64,000 bases of DNA from Nostoc edaphicum CCNP1411 (GCF_014023275.1 NZ_CP054698.1:6905001-6969000); one strand, 5' to 3'; numbered from the stretch's first letter, positions 45,661 to 55,690 are shown. Notes: generated by a model not told the origin, from the sequence alone. Made by a program: numbers and translations.

Positions 45661-46929
45661 TTACTGCACACATATAGGGTTGCTACCAGGAGTAGCATCA
45701 GGATAGAAAGTGCGAATTCCACCATCTCTTCTCACAAATACTGCTTTAAACGTATTACCCTGATCAGTTACAGTCAAATGACAAACAGTGTTCGTAGAAC
45801 TGGTATTAGGGTTATTTTTATAACCTAAAGCCACTATAGAAAGAATTTCTTCCGCACTGAGAGTATAAGCATAACCTTTGATAGAAGATTGAGCAGTAGT
45901 ATTGCCAACTTTAACAATAGCACCAATAGTATAAATGGCATTGGGAACAACTTCTTCTCTGGATGTGTTGTTATTTAATCTTCCCGCTAAACCCTTTTCT
46001 TGAAGCTCCACATAACGACCAACAAAGTGCAATCCACCTATTGAACCTCCTGGAACAGGTTCTCCACAAAAAATATGATCAAAACCATCAGCATTAAACC
46101 AGACATTAGTCAAATCAGCTAAAAAATCTGCATTAGAAGTGCGTCCCAAAACCAGATATCCTCCTACATATTGTTTAATATTTGCCAAAACAGTAGGATT
46201 GTTTGTCATCATCAACTGGAAGTTAGAAGGGCTGACAACTGTACCAGGTTGTCCACAAAGATCAGTAACAGCCCTATCAAAGGCATTCAGAGTTGGAGCA
46301 ACCGGGGTAACATCCCCTGGGCTGCCGAATGCTAGTCCAGATAAAGGATTATTGATATTGTCAAAGAATGGCACAGAACCAGCAGGTAGAGAGGGAGTAG
46401 AAGATCCAAAGTCAGTAATCACAATATCATCAATGTTAGTTCTGTTGGAAGTTCCATCAGTCTTGCGGATTTCACAACGACCTATGCCAGAAATATTAGG
46501 TGTAAAAGTTGCTGTTTGAAGTGATTTAGAACTGGTTGTAACTGTTGAACCAACTGCTGTCCATGAGGTTCCGCTTGTAGTCGAACACCACAACCCCCAA
46601 ATGGTGTTAGCATCATTACCATACTTAGCATGTTTGATTGTAACTGTACCAATACCTGTGGAGCGATCAAATTTCATCGTAACTTTGCCACTGTTGCGAA
46701 TGCGAGTAGATTGTGCTCCGGTTTTGACATCACTTGAAGTATTGCCAATCAAAGCATCATTTAAATTCCAAACGCCTGTACTGAGGGTGACATCAGCCAC
46801 AGCATAAGCTCCCTTTTGACCAGACTCAAACCCCTCTGAAATTGTGGCGCTAATTGCTCGTAGGGAAAAAAATGAAAGCAGGAAGACTGCTCCTCCTGCT
46901 ATCTTCAATGGAAATGCTAATTTCAACAT
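45661..46929 (-). CDS. Secreted EndoU-like nuclease with beta-sandwich N-terminus
   Basis: From the ATG at 46929 (MLKLAFPLKIAGGAVFLLSF) the protein is 422 residues with a signal peptide. Residues 30-175 look like a secreted beta-sandwich binding domain (FESGQKGAYAVADVTLSTG, NIDDIVI), often joined to extracellular nucleases. The C-terminal half has the bacterial EndoU pattern: FDHIFCGEP and GGSIGGLHFVGRYVELQ (two His), then SIKGYAYTLSAEE with a Lys and a Thr near the end. EndoU enzymes cut RNA at uridines. Cleavage outside the cell, as a toxin or a nutrient enzyme, would follow from secretion. No immunity gene is evident beside it. Confidence 0.65.
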   Translation of the reverse strand: MLKLAFPLKIAGGAVFLLSFFSLRAISATISEGFESGQKGAYAVADVTLSTGVWNLNDALIGNTSSDVKTGAQSTRIRNSGKVTMKFDRSTGIGTVTIKHAKYGNDANTIWGLWCSTTSGTSWTAVGSTVTTSSKSLQTATFTPNISGIGRCEIRKTDGTSNRTNIDDIVITDFGSSTPSLPAGSVPFFDNINNPLSGLAFGSPGDVTPVAPTLNAFDRAVTDLCGQPGTVVSPSNFQLMMTNNPTVLANIKQYVGGYLVLGRTSNADFLADLTNVWFNADGFDHIFCGEPVPGGSIGGLHFVGRYVELQEKGLAGRLNNNTSREEVVPNAIYTIGAIVKVGNTTAQSSIKGYAYTLSAEEILSIVALGYKNNPNTSSTNTVCHLTVTDQGNTFKAVFVRRDGGIRTFYPDATPGSNPICVQ

Positions 46930-47891
46930 AATCAACAAAGTTAAATATTGAGCTAAATACTAATTTTAATGTGGGTTGATTATCGATTGATTAAGCTCTT
47001 TTTAAGACTAAAATACTAAATTGTAGATTGTTAAATCATTTAGTAAATTAACCAAATTCATTTACACACCCTGGATATAATTAAAGTTTGTAGTAAAAAC
47101 TTTAGTCTTAAAGTTCCTTATTTTAAGCAATGAATCACTCACTACAAATTAGGGTTTTCTTTATGTTTAATGTAATGCCAAGACTATTATAAAAAGCGTA
47201 AATTGTTTTTGGAAAACTTTTAGTAGTCTTGTAGGGTGTGTTTGTGGTACGTTACGCTTCGTTAACATACCCTACGTATACTTCAAAAATTCAATCCTAG
47301 TCTTATAGAAAAGACTTCTTGCAAAAGTGGGGGAAAAGGTAAAGGGTGAATGGCACTAAGAAAAGCCCAAAGGCTTGTGTTGTCTCGTTCCCAGCCTAGA
47401 GGATGGGAATGTATTTAAAAGAGGCTCTGCCTCAATTCAAGCTACTGGAGGCTCTGCCTACCAGAATGGCTTCCCAGCCTAGAGGCTTGGTCCAGTCAGA
47501 AACCTTAACTAAACCGTATTGCCTCTGCCGTTGTGTCTGTCTGAGTTTAATTGCGTTAGCGGAGCGGTGGAGAGGAACGAGCGTTATTGCGAAAAGCAGC
47601 GAATTGGATTTATCAATGCGATTAATTGCATTGTGATGCTTATAAATATGAAATAAATTGGTGAAAACCTGGATCAGTTCATAGCTAGTTAAGATTTATG
47701 AGTTCTAACTGCCGTTATTAATGAAATATAACTGTAGACAGATGAAATATGAAACGTTACTGTTAGTAAGAACGTCTTTTTTTTGTGTTTAGACTGTATT
47801 CAAGTCTAGGCGCTAGAGCAAAGGAGTTAATCAATTCAAGATTGCTTCTAATTGTACTGCATCCTGACCAAAGACATAGGTTTTATTACTC
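46930..47891. other. Long spacer with two dispersed repeats
   Basis: A hairpin repeat, gtagggtgtgtt (47231-47242) against aacataccctac (47264-47275), is the common cyanobacterial GTAGGGTGTGTT palindrome. The repeat at 47348-47485 is the uninterrupted partner of the one at 6613. The first 300 bases and the last 250 are AT-rich with no frame; they should contain the EndoU and GH65 promoters. Confidence 0.6.
47348..47485. repeat. Dispersed palindromic repeat, copy 2 (uninterrupted)
   Basis: It starts gaatggcactaagaaaagcc and ends cccagcctagaggcttggtc. The same sequence at 6613 is split at CTAG by a MITE; here CTAG occurs once, so this is the empty site. Confidence 0.7.
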
Positions 47892-50195
47892 ATGCTCAAC
47901 GTATCCACTCACAATTCTCAACAAAATCAACAATTAATTGACAATACTGACTGGAACGTTATTGAAACGGAGTTTGACTCAACGCAGTTAAATCACAAAG
48001 AAACCGTCTTCACTCTTGGTAATGGGTTGTTAGGAGTACGGGGTACGTTTGAAGAAGGATATTCTGAGGATTTTCCAGCCACACTCATTCACGGTGTTTA
48101 TGATGATGTGACAATTGCTAATACCGAATTGGTAAACTGTCCCAACTGGCTGCCATTGGTGGTGAAAGTAGCAGGCGATCGCTTTAGCCTGGAGAGTGGT
48201 AAAATTCTCAACTATGAACGCCGCCTTGATCTACGCTTAGGTTTAGTTAGTCGTGATGTGCGCTGGCGTAGTCCTAATGGTCATACTCTAGATTTTCACT
48301 TTGAGCGGTTCACGAGTTTAGCAGACCAACATGTTTTGGCGATTCGCGCTCAAGTTACATCCGTAGACTTTGAGGGTGAAATTACCATCGAAGCAGGATT
48401 TGACAGCGAACCACATAACCAAGGCGTCAAACATTGGCGAACTTTAAACCAAGGTGGCATAGATCAGATTATCTGGCTAAACAGTCAAACCATCCACTCA
48501 GGTATTAAACTTGGGATGGCGGCTAAGTTAGTGGTAGATGGTGACGAACCTACACCCGTGAGCGTCGTAAATGCTTCTAGTCCCACTTTGACAACCACCT
48601 TGGAGTTATACCCAGGAAAAACGGCGATTGTAGAAAAGATTGTCACCCTATTTACTTCACGAGAGACAGAAATTCCTGTTGCAGCCGCTCTACAAAGACT
48701 CGCTGATGAACCGAGATATACTACCCTGTTAGCAGCTCACATTGCGGCATGGGAACAAGTGTGGCAAGACAGTGACATTATAATAGAAGGCGATCGCTTG
48801 GCTCAATTGAGCGTCCGTTACAATCTCTTCCAATTACTAGCTGTAACACCACGTCACGATAGCCGAGTCAGCATCCCTCCCAAAACCCTTTCTGGTTTTG
48901 CTTATAGCGGACATATCTTTTGGGATACGGAAATATTCATCCTTCCCTTTCTTACCTTAACTCAACCAGCCCTAGCGCGGAACTTGCTCACCTACCGCTA
49001 CCACACCTTACCAGGAGCTAGACGCAAAGCTCAAGAAGCAGGTTATCAAGGAGCGATGTTTGCTTGGGAAAGTGCTACTACTGGCGATGAAGTAACTCCG
49101 CGCTGGGTTCCTGCTCCCAACGGTGAATTAATCCGCATCTGGTGCGGTGACATTGAAGTGCATATCACCGCTGATGTTGCTTATGCAGTTTTACACTACT
49201 GGCAAACTACCAACGATGATGACTGGATGCGAGATTATGGCGCGGAAATTCTTCTTGATACGGCTGTGTTCTGGGAAAGTCGCGTACAGTGGAACCAAGA
49301 GCGCCACAGCTATGACATCCTAGATGTGATTGGCCCTGATGAAAATCACGATCGCGTCGATAATAATGCCTTCACCAATCTTATGGTACGGTGGCATTTG
49401 CAGTCAGCTTTGGCGCTGTGGGACTGGCTCAAACAAGCTTACCCTGAAACCTCAGCACAACTGGTGCAAAAACTCAACTTAACCACAGAACGGCTGCACA
49501 ATTGGGCAGAAATTCAAGAGCGCCTATTTGTCAATGAAGATGCCCAAACAGGTTTAATTGAGCAGTTTGAAGGCTTTTTCCAGTTAGAAGACGTTAACCT
49601 GGCTGATTACGAACCACGCAGCAAATCTTTACAAAGTTTGTTGGGAATTGAAGCTACAAGCCAAAAGCAGATTCTTAAGCAACCAGATGTATTAATGCTG
49701 TTGTATTTATTGCGCGATCGCTATGACTATAACACCCTTGTCACCAACTGGGACTATTACACTCAACGCACCGACCACAGTTATGGTTCTTCACTAGGCC
49801 CAGCGATTCACGCCATCTTAGCTTGCGACCTTAATAAACCAACCGAAGCCTATACACATTTTCTGCGATCGGCCTTGGTAGACTTAGAAGACGTAAGGCT
49901 TAACGCCGCCGAAGGAATTCACGCCGCCAGTGCTGGAGGAGTATGGCAATCGGTAGTTTTCGGGTTTGGCGGTATTCGGATGACTCAATTTGGCCCCGTT
50001 GCTTGTCCCAACCTACCACCTAACTGGACGCGTTTGAAGTTTCGCCTGCAATGGCGTAACGAGTGGTATGACTTCGACTTACAAGCTGAAGCAGAAGCCA
50101 AAGTTCCTGCATTGGTAGATACACACCCGAAAATTAATGAGGTTGTGTTTGACTTGGATGAAGTTTTAATTGATAGCTCAGAGTTTCACTTTTAG
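47892..50195 (+). CDS. GH65 disaccharide phosphorylase with truncated C-terminal HAD domain
   Basis: Residues 1-745 are a full glycoside hydrolase family 65 enzyme (kojibiose/trehalose/maltose phosphorylase type): NGLLGVRGTFEEG, GYQGAMFAWESATTGDE, the catalytic acid Glu484 in DVIGPDENHDRVDNNAFTN, and HAASAGGVWQSVVFGFGG. The last 17 residues, VVFDLDEVLIDSSEFHF, are the first motif of a beta-phosphoglucomutase (HAD) domain, then a stop. In many cyanobacteria the two enzymes are fused; here the mutase is missing. The first Asp-X-Asp is in place but the second half of the motif has Glu where Gly is usual. Phosphorolysis should still work; the sugar is unknown. Confidence 0.9.
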   Translation: MLNVSTHNSQQNQQLIDNTDWNVIETEFDSTQLNHKETVFTLGNGLLGVRGTFEEGYSEDFPATLIHGVYDDVTIANTELVNCPNWLPLVVKVAGDRFSLESGKILNYERRLDLRLGLVSRDVRWRSPNGHTLDFHFERFTSLADQHVLAIRAQVTSVDFEGEITIEAGFDSEPHNQGVKHWRTLNQGGIDQIIWLNSQTIHSGIKLGMAAKLVVDGDEPTPVSVVNASSPTLTTTLELYPGKTAIVEKIVTLFTSRETEIPVAAALQRLADEPRYTTLLAAHIAAWEQVWQDSDIIIEGDRLAQLSVRYNLFQLLAVTPRHDSRVSIPPKTLSGFAYSGHIFWDTEIFILPFLTLTQPALARNLLTYRYHTLPGARRKAQEAGYQGAMFAWESATTGDEVTPRWVPAPNGELIRIWCGDIEVHITADVAYAVLHYWQTTNDDDWMRDYGAEILLDTAVFWESRVQWNQERHSYDILDVIGPDENHDRVDNNAFTNLMVRWHLQSALALWDWLKQAYPETSAQLVQKLNLTTERLHNWAEIQERLFVNEDAQTGLIEQFEGFFQLEDVNLADYEPRSKSLQSLLGIEATSQKQILKQPDVLMLLYLLRDRYDYNTLVTNWDYYTQRTDHSYGSSLGPAIHAILACDLNKPTEAYTHFLRSALVDLEDVRLNAAEGIHAASAGGVWQSVVFGFGGIRMTQFGPVACPNLPPNWTRLKFRLQWRNEWYDFDLQAEAEAKVPALVDTHPKINEVVFDLDEVLIDSSEFHF

Positions 50196-50503
50196 AAGCG
50201 AGACTTAGTTATAGGACTTACGCAAAACTATCGCTGTAGGGGCAATTCGTGAAGAAGGCAGGAGGCTGCAATCAGTGTAGGCAACTCTATCAGATAAGGG
50301 TAAAAGGGGAAGGTGGGGCCCCCTCTGGGGATAAGGGGCGGGGGAAAGGGGAAAGAAAAAAACTTTAACCTTTTCCCAGACCACAAGGAAAGTGAAGAGT
50401 GTAGATATTGCTTCTTTCCTGTTCCCTCACTACACAAGTAAGTTCAGGAATGAAATCGGATTCCTATATGATCCGGTAAGTATCGTCTAGGCGAAGACAG
50501 ATT
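50196..50503. other. Spacer after the truncated GH65 gene
   Basis: Right after the stop comes ttataggacttacgcaaaac, which I recognise as a dispersed sequence in this group. The rest is purine-rich (ggggcgggggaaaggggaaa) and AT-rich. No frame resembling the lost HAD domain was found. Confidence 0.5.
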
Positions 50504-51652
50504 ATGACGCAAACAATTTCAATCAACGACTCTGGGCACTTGCAACTCAAACCGCTAGAAATCCCATCCCGTCTGCTGTTGGGCCCTGGGCCATCCAATG
50601 CCCATCCTACAGTTCTCCAAGCGATGAATACCTCGCCTGTTGGGCATCTTGACCCAGCTTTTCTCGCCCTCATGGATGAAATTCAGTCGTTGTTACGCTA
50701 CGTCTGGCAAACAGAAAACTCACTTACTATTGCAGTCAGTGGTACGGGAACAGCGGCAATGGAAGCAACCATCGCCAATGCTGTAGAACCTGGTGATGTG
50801 GTTTTGATTGGTGTCGCTGGTTACTTCGGTAATCGCCTCGTGGATATGGCTGGACGATATGGTGCTGATGTGCAAACTATTACCAAACCTTGGGGACAAG
50901 TTTTCAACCTCGATGAACTCCAAACTGCCCTAAAAACTCATCGTCCAGCTATTTTAGCTTTAGTTCATGCTGAAACCTCCACTGGCGCACGTCAACCGTT
51001 GGAAGGGGTCGCTGATTTGTGTCGTGAATTTGGTACTTTGCTGTTAATAGATACGGTGACAAGTCTGGGTGGTGTCCCGTTGTTTTTAGATGCTTGGGGA
51101 GTTGACCTAGCTTATAGTTGTAGCCAAAAAGGGTTGGGTTGCCCGCCTGGTGCTTCGCCCTTTACCATGAGTGCGCGTGCAGTTGAGAAATTGCAACAGC
51201 GCCCAACGAAGGTTGCAAACTGGTATTTAGATATGTTGTTGCTGGGCAAGTATTGGGGTACTGAACGCACCTATCACCATACAGCACCCATTAATTTATA
51301 CTATGCATTGCGGGAAGCACTACGTTTGCTTGCAGAAGAGGGGTTAGCAAATTCCTGGCAGCGGCATCAAAAGAACGTAGAGTATCTCTGGGAAGGCTTG
51401 GAGAGTTTAGGACTGAGTATGCACGTTGAGCAAGAGTATAGATTACCAACGCTGACCACTGTTTGCATACCAGCAGGGGTAGATGGTAAAGCGATCGCAC
51501 GGCAGTTACTCAATGAACATAATATTGAAATTGGCGGTGGTCTTGGCGAACTCGCGGGTAAAGTCTGGCGCGTGGGATTGATGGGCTTTAATAGTCGTAA
51601 AGAAAGTGTTGACCAACTTTTAGCAGCATTACGACAGGTTTTACCTAAGTAA
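50504..51652 (+). CDS. Serine/alanine-glyoxylate aminotransferase family protein (class V)
   Basis: The 382-residue PLP enzyme has LLGPGPSNAHPTVLQAMNTS at its N-terminus, SGTGTAAMEATIANAVEPGD, LLIDTVTSLGGVPLFLDAWG (Asp that pairs with the PLP ring) and Lys209 in SCSQKGLGCPPG. It transfers an amino group from serine or alanine to glyoxylate, a photorespiration step. Older annotations call relatives a tritium-exchange hydrogenase subunit, which is not supported. It stands alone on the plus strand. Confidence 0.92.
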   Translation: MTQTISINDSGHLQLKPLEIPSRLLLGPGPSNAHPTVLQAMNTSPVGHLDPAFLALMDEIQSLLRYVWQTENSLTIAVSGTGTAAMEATIANAVEPGDVVLIGVAGYFGNRLVDMAGRYGADVQTITKPWGQVFNLDELQTALKTHRPAILALVHAETSTGARQPLEGVADLCREFGTLLLIDTVTSLGGVPLFLDAWGVDLAYSCSQKGLGCPPGASPFTMSARAVEKLQQRPTKVANWYLDMLLLGKYWGTERTYHHTAPINLYYALREALRLLAEEGLANSWQRHQKNVEYLWEGLESLGLSMHVEQEYRLPTLTTVCIPAGVDGKAIARQLLNEHNIEIGGGLGELAGKVWRVGLMGFNSRKESVDQLLAALRQVLPK

Positions 51653-52076
51653 CGCGATGTGCAACTTAATATTCTGACCTCACTTCCATTCCTCTCTCCT
51701 AAAAGGAGAGAGGCTTTGATTTTTGCTCCCCTTCCCTTGTAGGGAAGGGGTTGGGGGTTAGGTTTGAGATAAAGTCGCAGATGGCAGCTTTTGCGTATTG
51801 AAGGAGGCAGAAGGCAGGAGGCAGAAGGTCTTACCTCTGTTGGGGATTCAGGAGGGTACTGAATATAAAGCCACCAAATTTTTAATTTGGTGTTCTTGTC
51901 TTAAACCCAAGTTCGCTCTGATCAATTGCTCTCAGTGCTGGAAGCAGTATTCCTCCTGCCTTTATTGATAAAAATATGGGAACCTTCATACAAATGAAGG
52001 GTTTTGAAATCTAAACTTTCAGTTACCCTGAAGTTAGTTGCTCAACTAGTATTGACTGTTCCACAGATAGGTATAG
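51653..52076. repeat. Spacer with a palindromic repeat and a CACCAAATT hairpin
   Basis: At 51675-51764 is an inverted short form of the repeat at 21174 (ctctcctaaaaggagag and cccttgtagggaagg palindromes). At 51872-51892 caccaaatt-ttt-aatttggtg forms a nine-base hairpin, as in 7812-7834. The fragment aggaggcagaaggcaggagg is repeated near 51802-51830. No gene seen. Confidence 0.6.
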
Positions 52077-53270
52077 ATGACTCAACAAACTTCTAGAATT
52101 TGTATCCTTGGCGGAGGCTTTGGTGGTCTTTACACAGCCCTGCGCTTAAGCCAATTACCTTGGGAATCTACGCAAAAACCCGAAATTGTTCTAGTAGATC
52201 AAAGCGATCGCTTCTTATTCTCTCCTTTACTTTACGAATTACTCACTGGCGAACTGCAAACCTGGGAAATTGCCCCACCCTTTGAAGAAATTTTACAAGG
52301 TACAGGGGTGCGTTTTTATCAAGGGGTTGTGTCTGGAATTGACATCGACCAGCAACGGGTAAATATACAAGAAGGGCCCGAAATCCCTTACGATCGCTTA
52401 GTACTGGCGCTAGGAGGTGAGACACCGCTAGATTTAGTACCGGGTGCAGCAGCCTACGCTTACACATTCCGCACAATCTCTGATGCCTATCGTTTAGAAG
52501 AACGCCTGCGATTTTTAGAAGAATCGGATGCTGATAAAATTCGGGTAGCGATCGTTGGGGCTGGCTACAGTGGTGTAGAGTTAGCCTGTAAGTTAGCCGA
52601 CCGATTAGGCGAAAGAGGACGCTTTCGGATCGTTGAAATCGCTGACCAAATTTTGCGAACTTCCCCAGAGTTTAACCGGGAAGCAGCAAAAAAAGCTTTA
52701 GAAAACCGTGGTGTGTTTCTGGATTTAGAAACCAAAGTAGAATCAATCGAGCAAAATACCATCTCCCTAGAGTACAAAAACCAGTTAGACACGATTCCCG
52801 TAGATTTAGTAATTTGGACTGTGGGAACTAGGGTTGCGCCCGTAGTGAAATCTCTTCCTCTCAAGCAAAATCAGCGTGGTCAAATCACCACTACATCCAA
52901 TCTGCAAGTTCTTGATCATCCAGAAATCTTTGCCTTGGGAGATTTAGCAGACTGTCATGATGCTGAAGGACAACAAGTCCCTGCTACCGCACAAGCAGCT
53001 TTTCAACAAGCTGATTATACTGCTTGGAATATCTGGGCAACTCTAACTAATCGCCCCATCCTTCCCTTCCATTACCAACAGTTAGGAGAAATGATGGCAT
53101 TAGGAATAGACAACGCCACTCTCACTGGTTTGGGAGTTAAACTAGATGGGCCTTTGGCATACGTCGCCCGTCGCGTTGCCTATTTGTATAGGTTGCCAAC
53201 TTTAGAGCATCAGCTGAAAGTTGGTTTTAATTGGCTAGCCCGTCCAATAATAGAAACACTTTCTCGGTAA
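52077..53270 (+). CDS. ndbB: Type II NAD(P)H dehydrogenase, NdbB-like
   Basis: The 397-residue flavoprotein has an N-terminal FAD site (ICILGGGFGGLYTALRLSQ), a second Rossmann site for NAD(P)H (VAIVGAGYSGVELACKLAD), VIWTVGTRVAP and the FAD-binding EIFALGDLADC. It matches the NdbB branch of cyanobacterial NDH-2 enzymes, one of which (Synechocystis) acts as a demethylphylloquinone reductase in phylloquinone synthesis; that role is by family. There is no clear membrane helix, only an amphipathic C-terminus (YLYRLPTLEHQLKVGFNW). Confidence 0.75.
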   Translation: MTQQTSRICILGGGFGGLYTALRLSQLPWESTQKPEIVLVDQSDRFLFSPLLYELLTGELQTWEIAPPFEEILQGTGVRFYQGVVSGIDIDQQRVNIQEGPEIPYDRLVLALGGETPLDLVPGAAAYAYTFRTISDAYRLEERLRFLEESDADKIRVAIVGAGYSGVELACKLADRLGERGRFRIVEIADQILRTSPEFNREAAKKALENRGVFLDLETKVESIEQNTISLEYKNQLDTIPVDLVIWTVGTRVAPVVKSLPLKQNQRGQITTTSNLQVLDHPEIFALGDLADCHDAEGQQVPATAQAAFQQADYTAWNIWATLTNRPILPFHYQQLGEMMALGIDNATLTGLGVKLDGPLAYVARRVAYLYRLPTLEHQLKVGFNWLARPIIETLSR

Positions 53271-53576
53271 TTTCAGGTTGGTCATTTGTCATTGGTCATT
53301 TGTCATTTGTCATTTGTCATTGGTCATTAGTGACTCTTTCCTGTTCCCAGTTCTGAGTAAAAAATGAGATTCCCAACTCAGCACTCAGCACGGGCTAAAC
53401 GCCCTGCTACCGCTAACAGCACTCAGCACTCCTGAAGGGCGTTGGTAAAGAACCAACAAATTTACGGTTATTTGCTTTATTTCTGCCAACCTACTTAGCA
53501 GATGCTAGACTCTACCCACAGAAGCTCTTTAACAAGCCGAAATCTAACATTCAACATTCAAAATTTTCAAACTTTG
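53271..53576. repeat. Spacer of heptamer repeats
   Basis: At 53281-53328 are seven or so tandem gtcattt/gtcattg units. They are the inverse of the aatgacc units near 29591 and 55430. A short fragment, gcactcagcacgggc / gcactcagcactcc, is repeated at about 53382-53432. No gene. Confidence 0.7.
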
Positions 53577-54221
53577 ATGGAACAACCGAAAGTTATTTTT
53601 TTAGATGCTGTGGGTACACTCTTTGATGTCAAAGGTAGTGTGGGCAAAGTTTATAGTCAGATAGCCCAGGAATTTGACGTTACAGTTTCAGCCGAAACAT
53701 TGAATACAGCCTTCATCGAAAGCTTTAAAGCAGCCCCGCCGCCGATATTCCCAGATGCAGAACTGCAAGATATTCCCCAGCGCGAGTTTGATTGGTGGCG
53801 GATAATTGCCCTGAACACTTTTGAAAGGGCAGGTGTTCTCAAGGAATTTTCTGACTTTTCAGCTTTTTTTAGCGAACTTTACATTCACTTTGGCACTGGT
53901 GAACCGTGGTTTGTCTATCCCGATGTCTTACCAGCTTTAATCAACTGGCGGCGGTTGGGAGTTAGCTTGGGGGTGCTGTCCAATTTTGATTCTCGGATTT
54001 ACTCAGTATTACAAAGTTTGGGATTGAGAGAGTTTTTTACCTCCGTCACCATTTCTACCCAGGTACGTGCAGCTAAACCCGATCCTCAAATTTTTGCCAT
54101 TGCCTTAGACAAACATAAATGTTCCCCAGAGGCGGCGTGGCATATCGGCGATAGCATTGTAGAAGACTATTATGCAGCTAAAGCCGCTGGACTCAGAGGC
54201 GTTTGGATCAACCGTCACTAG
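53577..54221 (+). CDS. HAD-IA family hydrolase
   Basis: From the ATG at 53577 (MEQPKVIFLDAVGTLFDV) the protein is 214 residues. Motif I is FLDAVGTLFD with nucleophile Asp, the second Asp replaced by Ala-Val spacing as FLDAVGT; motif II is LGVLSNFDSRIY (Ser/Asn), motif III Lys in AAKPDPQIF, motif IV HIGDSIVEDY. It belongs to the HDHD3-like/REG-2 group of phosphatases; the natural substrate is unknown. An upstream start at 53502 would add 25 residues without homology. Confidence 0.85.
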   Translation: MEQPKVIFLDAVGTLFDVKGSVGKVYSQIAQEFDVTVSAETLNTAFIESFKAAPPPIFPDAELQDIPQREFDWWRIIALNTFERAGVLKEFSDFSAFFSELYIHFGTGEPWFVYPDVLPALINWRRLGVSLGVLSNFDSRIYSVLQSLGLREFFTSVTISTQVRAAKPDPQIFAIALDKHKCSPEAAWHIGDSIVEDYYAAKAAGLRGVWINRH

Positions 54222-54473
54222 ATCGCAAACTTTCATAAACCTTCGGGAAAATCATGGTTTCAGCCCACGTCGATTATAAGGCTAACAGGGTTAAGCCCAA
54301 CATGAACAAGGATTAAATGTTGGGTTTCGTTCCTCCTCAGAACTACGTTCATCTTCAATCCCAATTCCCAATGCCCAATGCCCCATGCCCCATTCTCAAT
54401 GTCCAATGCTGCCCCAACACTCGTATGATCAACATATCAGGAAAACATAACAGCCAGATTTTTACCGCAAAAC

Positions 54474-55334
54474 ATGGGCAGTATTTGGGAAATCGATTTT
54501 TACTCCCGTCCGATTTTGGACGCTAATCAGAAAAAAATTTGGGAAGTCTTAGTTTGCGAAAGCCCCTTGGATATCGACACAAAAGCAGATTCTTTGTTTC
54601 GCTATGCTCAATATTGTCCCAGTACCCAGGTAAATTCGGGTTGGTTGCGGACAGCATTGCAGGAGGCTATTAACCAGGCTGGAAAAGCACCAATTAAAAT
54701 CCGCTTTTTCCGCCGCCAAATGAACAATATGATTACTAAAGCCTGTCAAGACTTGAGCATTCCCGCCCAGCCTAGCCGCCGCACTTTAGTTCTCAACCAA
54801 TGGTTAGAACAGCGAATGGAGGAAGTGTATCCTCAAGAAGCAGGATATCAAGGAGGGACTAATCCTTCAGTCCGCTTGGAAAAACCTTTGCCGCAACGTT
54901 TACCAGATGCTTTGGAAGGACAGCAGTGGGTATTTGTTACCTTAGATGCTGCGGATTTTGCTGAGATGCCAGAATGGGAAATTGGTTTTGGTGAAGCTTT
55001 CCCCCTAGAGTTGGCGAAAGTTTCACCGGAAGCTCGGATTCCTGGTATTTTGATTTTCTCACCAAGAGCATTGCCCTTAGCTGGCTGGATGTCTGGTTTG
55101 GAGTTGGCTTTCTTAAGATTTGACACTAGCGAAGAAGCGAGATTGCTTTTAGAAACCGGTGTAACAGAAAGCTGGATTGTGGCAAATATTAAGAAGCCTC
55201 AAATCTTAGCAGAAGCTAAAGGTTTTGAAGAAGCCAAGCAAAAAGCTAACGGAGTGCATTTTATCGGTGTGCAGTCTGATCCCAAAGCAGAATCTTTTGC
55301 TGGTTTTTGGCTGTTGCAAGAGGTTAATCTTTGA
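54474..55334 (+). CDS. Tab2/Atab2-like RNA-binding protein (DUF1092)
   Basis: The 286-residue protein starts GSIWEIDFYSRPILDANQKKIWEVLVCES and ends with a conserved tail (GFWLLQEVNL). It matches the Tab2 family of oxygenic phototrophs; in Chlamydomonas and Arabidopsis the protein binds RNA and is needed to translate photosystem I reaction-centre mRNA. A similar role in cyanobacteria is inferred. IRFFRRQMNNMITKACQDL is part of the core. It stands alone. Confidence 0.87.
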   Translation: MGSIWEIDFYSRPILDANQKKIWEVLVCESPLDIDTKADSLFRYAQYCPSTQVNSGWLRTALQEAINQAGKAPIKIRFFRRQMNNMITKACQDLSIPAQPSRRTLVLNQWLEQRMEEVYPQEAGYQGGTNPSVRLEKPLPQRLPDALEGQQWVFVTLDAADFAEMPEWEIGFGEAFPLELAKVSPEARIPGILIFSPRALPLAGWMSGLELAFLRFDTSEEARLLLETGVTESWIVANIKKPQILAEAKGFEEAKQKANGVHFIGVQSDPKAESFAGFWLLQEVNL

Positions 55335-55690
55335 AAATGGGCATGGGGCATGGGGCATGGGGAATGGGGAATGGGGCATGGGGCATGGGGAATGGGGACT
55401 GGGGACTGGGGACAAGGAAAATAACCATGCCCAATGACCAATGACAAATGACAAATGACCAATGACAAATGACCAATGACAAATGACCAATGACAAATGA
55501 CAAATGACCAGATCCGTTGAGACATGACAATGATTTGGGATAATTAACTGCGTCCATCAGTGTTGCTCTGCGGTTTCAAATCGTAACTATCGAAATACGC
55601 TGATGATTTTTGGATAATTATCTGCGTTCATCAGTAGAAAGTCTGATCGTCGGCTTTTGACGATCGCACTTTTCTTGAGAAAGCGTTGAT
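55335..55690. repeat. Spacer with two classes of heptamer repeat
   Basis: Units of catgggg/aatgggg run at 55341-55412, and units of aatgacc/aatgaca at 55430-55508. These extend into neither flanking gene. The last 180 bases carry gataattaactgcgtccatc and gataattatctgcgttcatc, an imperfect direct repeat about 70 bases apart. Confidence 0.75.

Noticed and set aside
50504..51652. Soluble hydrogenase subunit
   Set aside because: The sequence is a class V aminotransferase with its PLP lysine; the hydrogenase label is a historic error.
55199..55557. Antisense frames with repeating WSFVIGHLS-type residues
   Set aside because: They translate the aatgacc heptamers, not a membrane protein.
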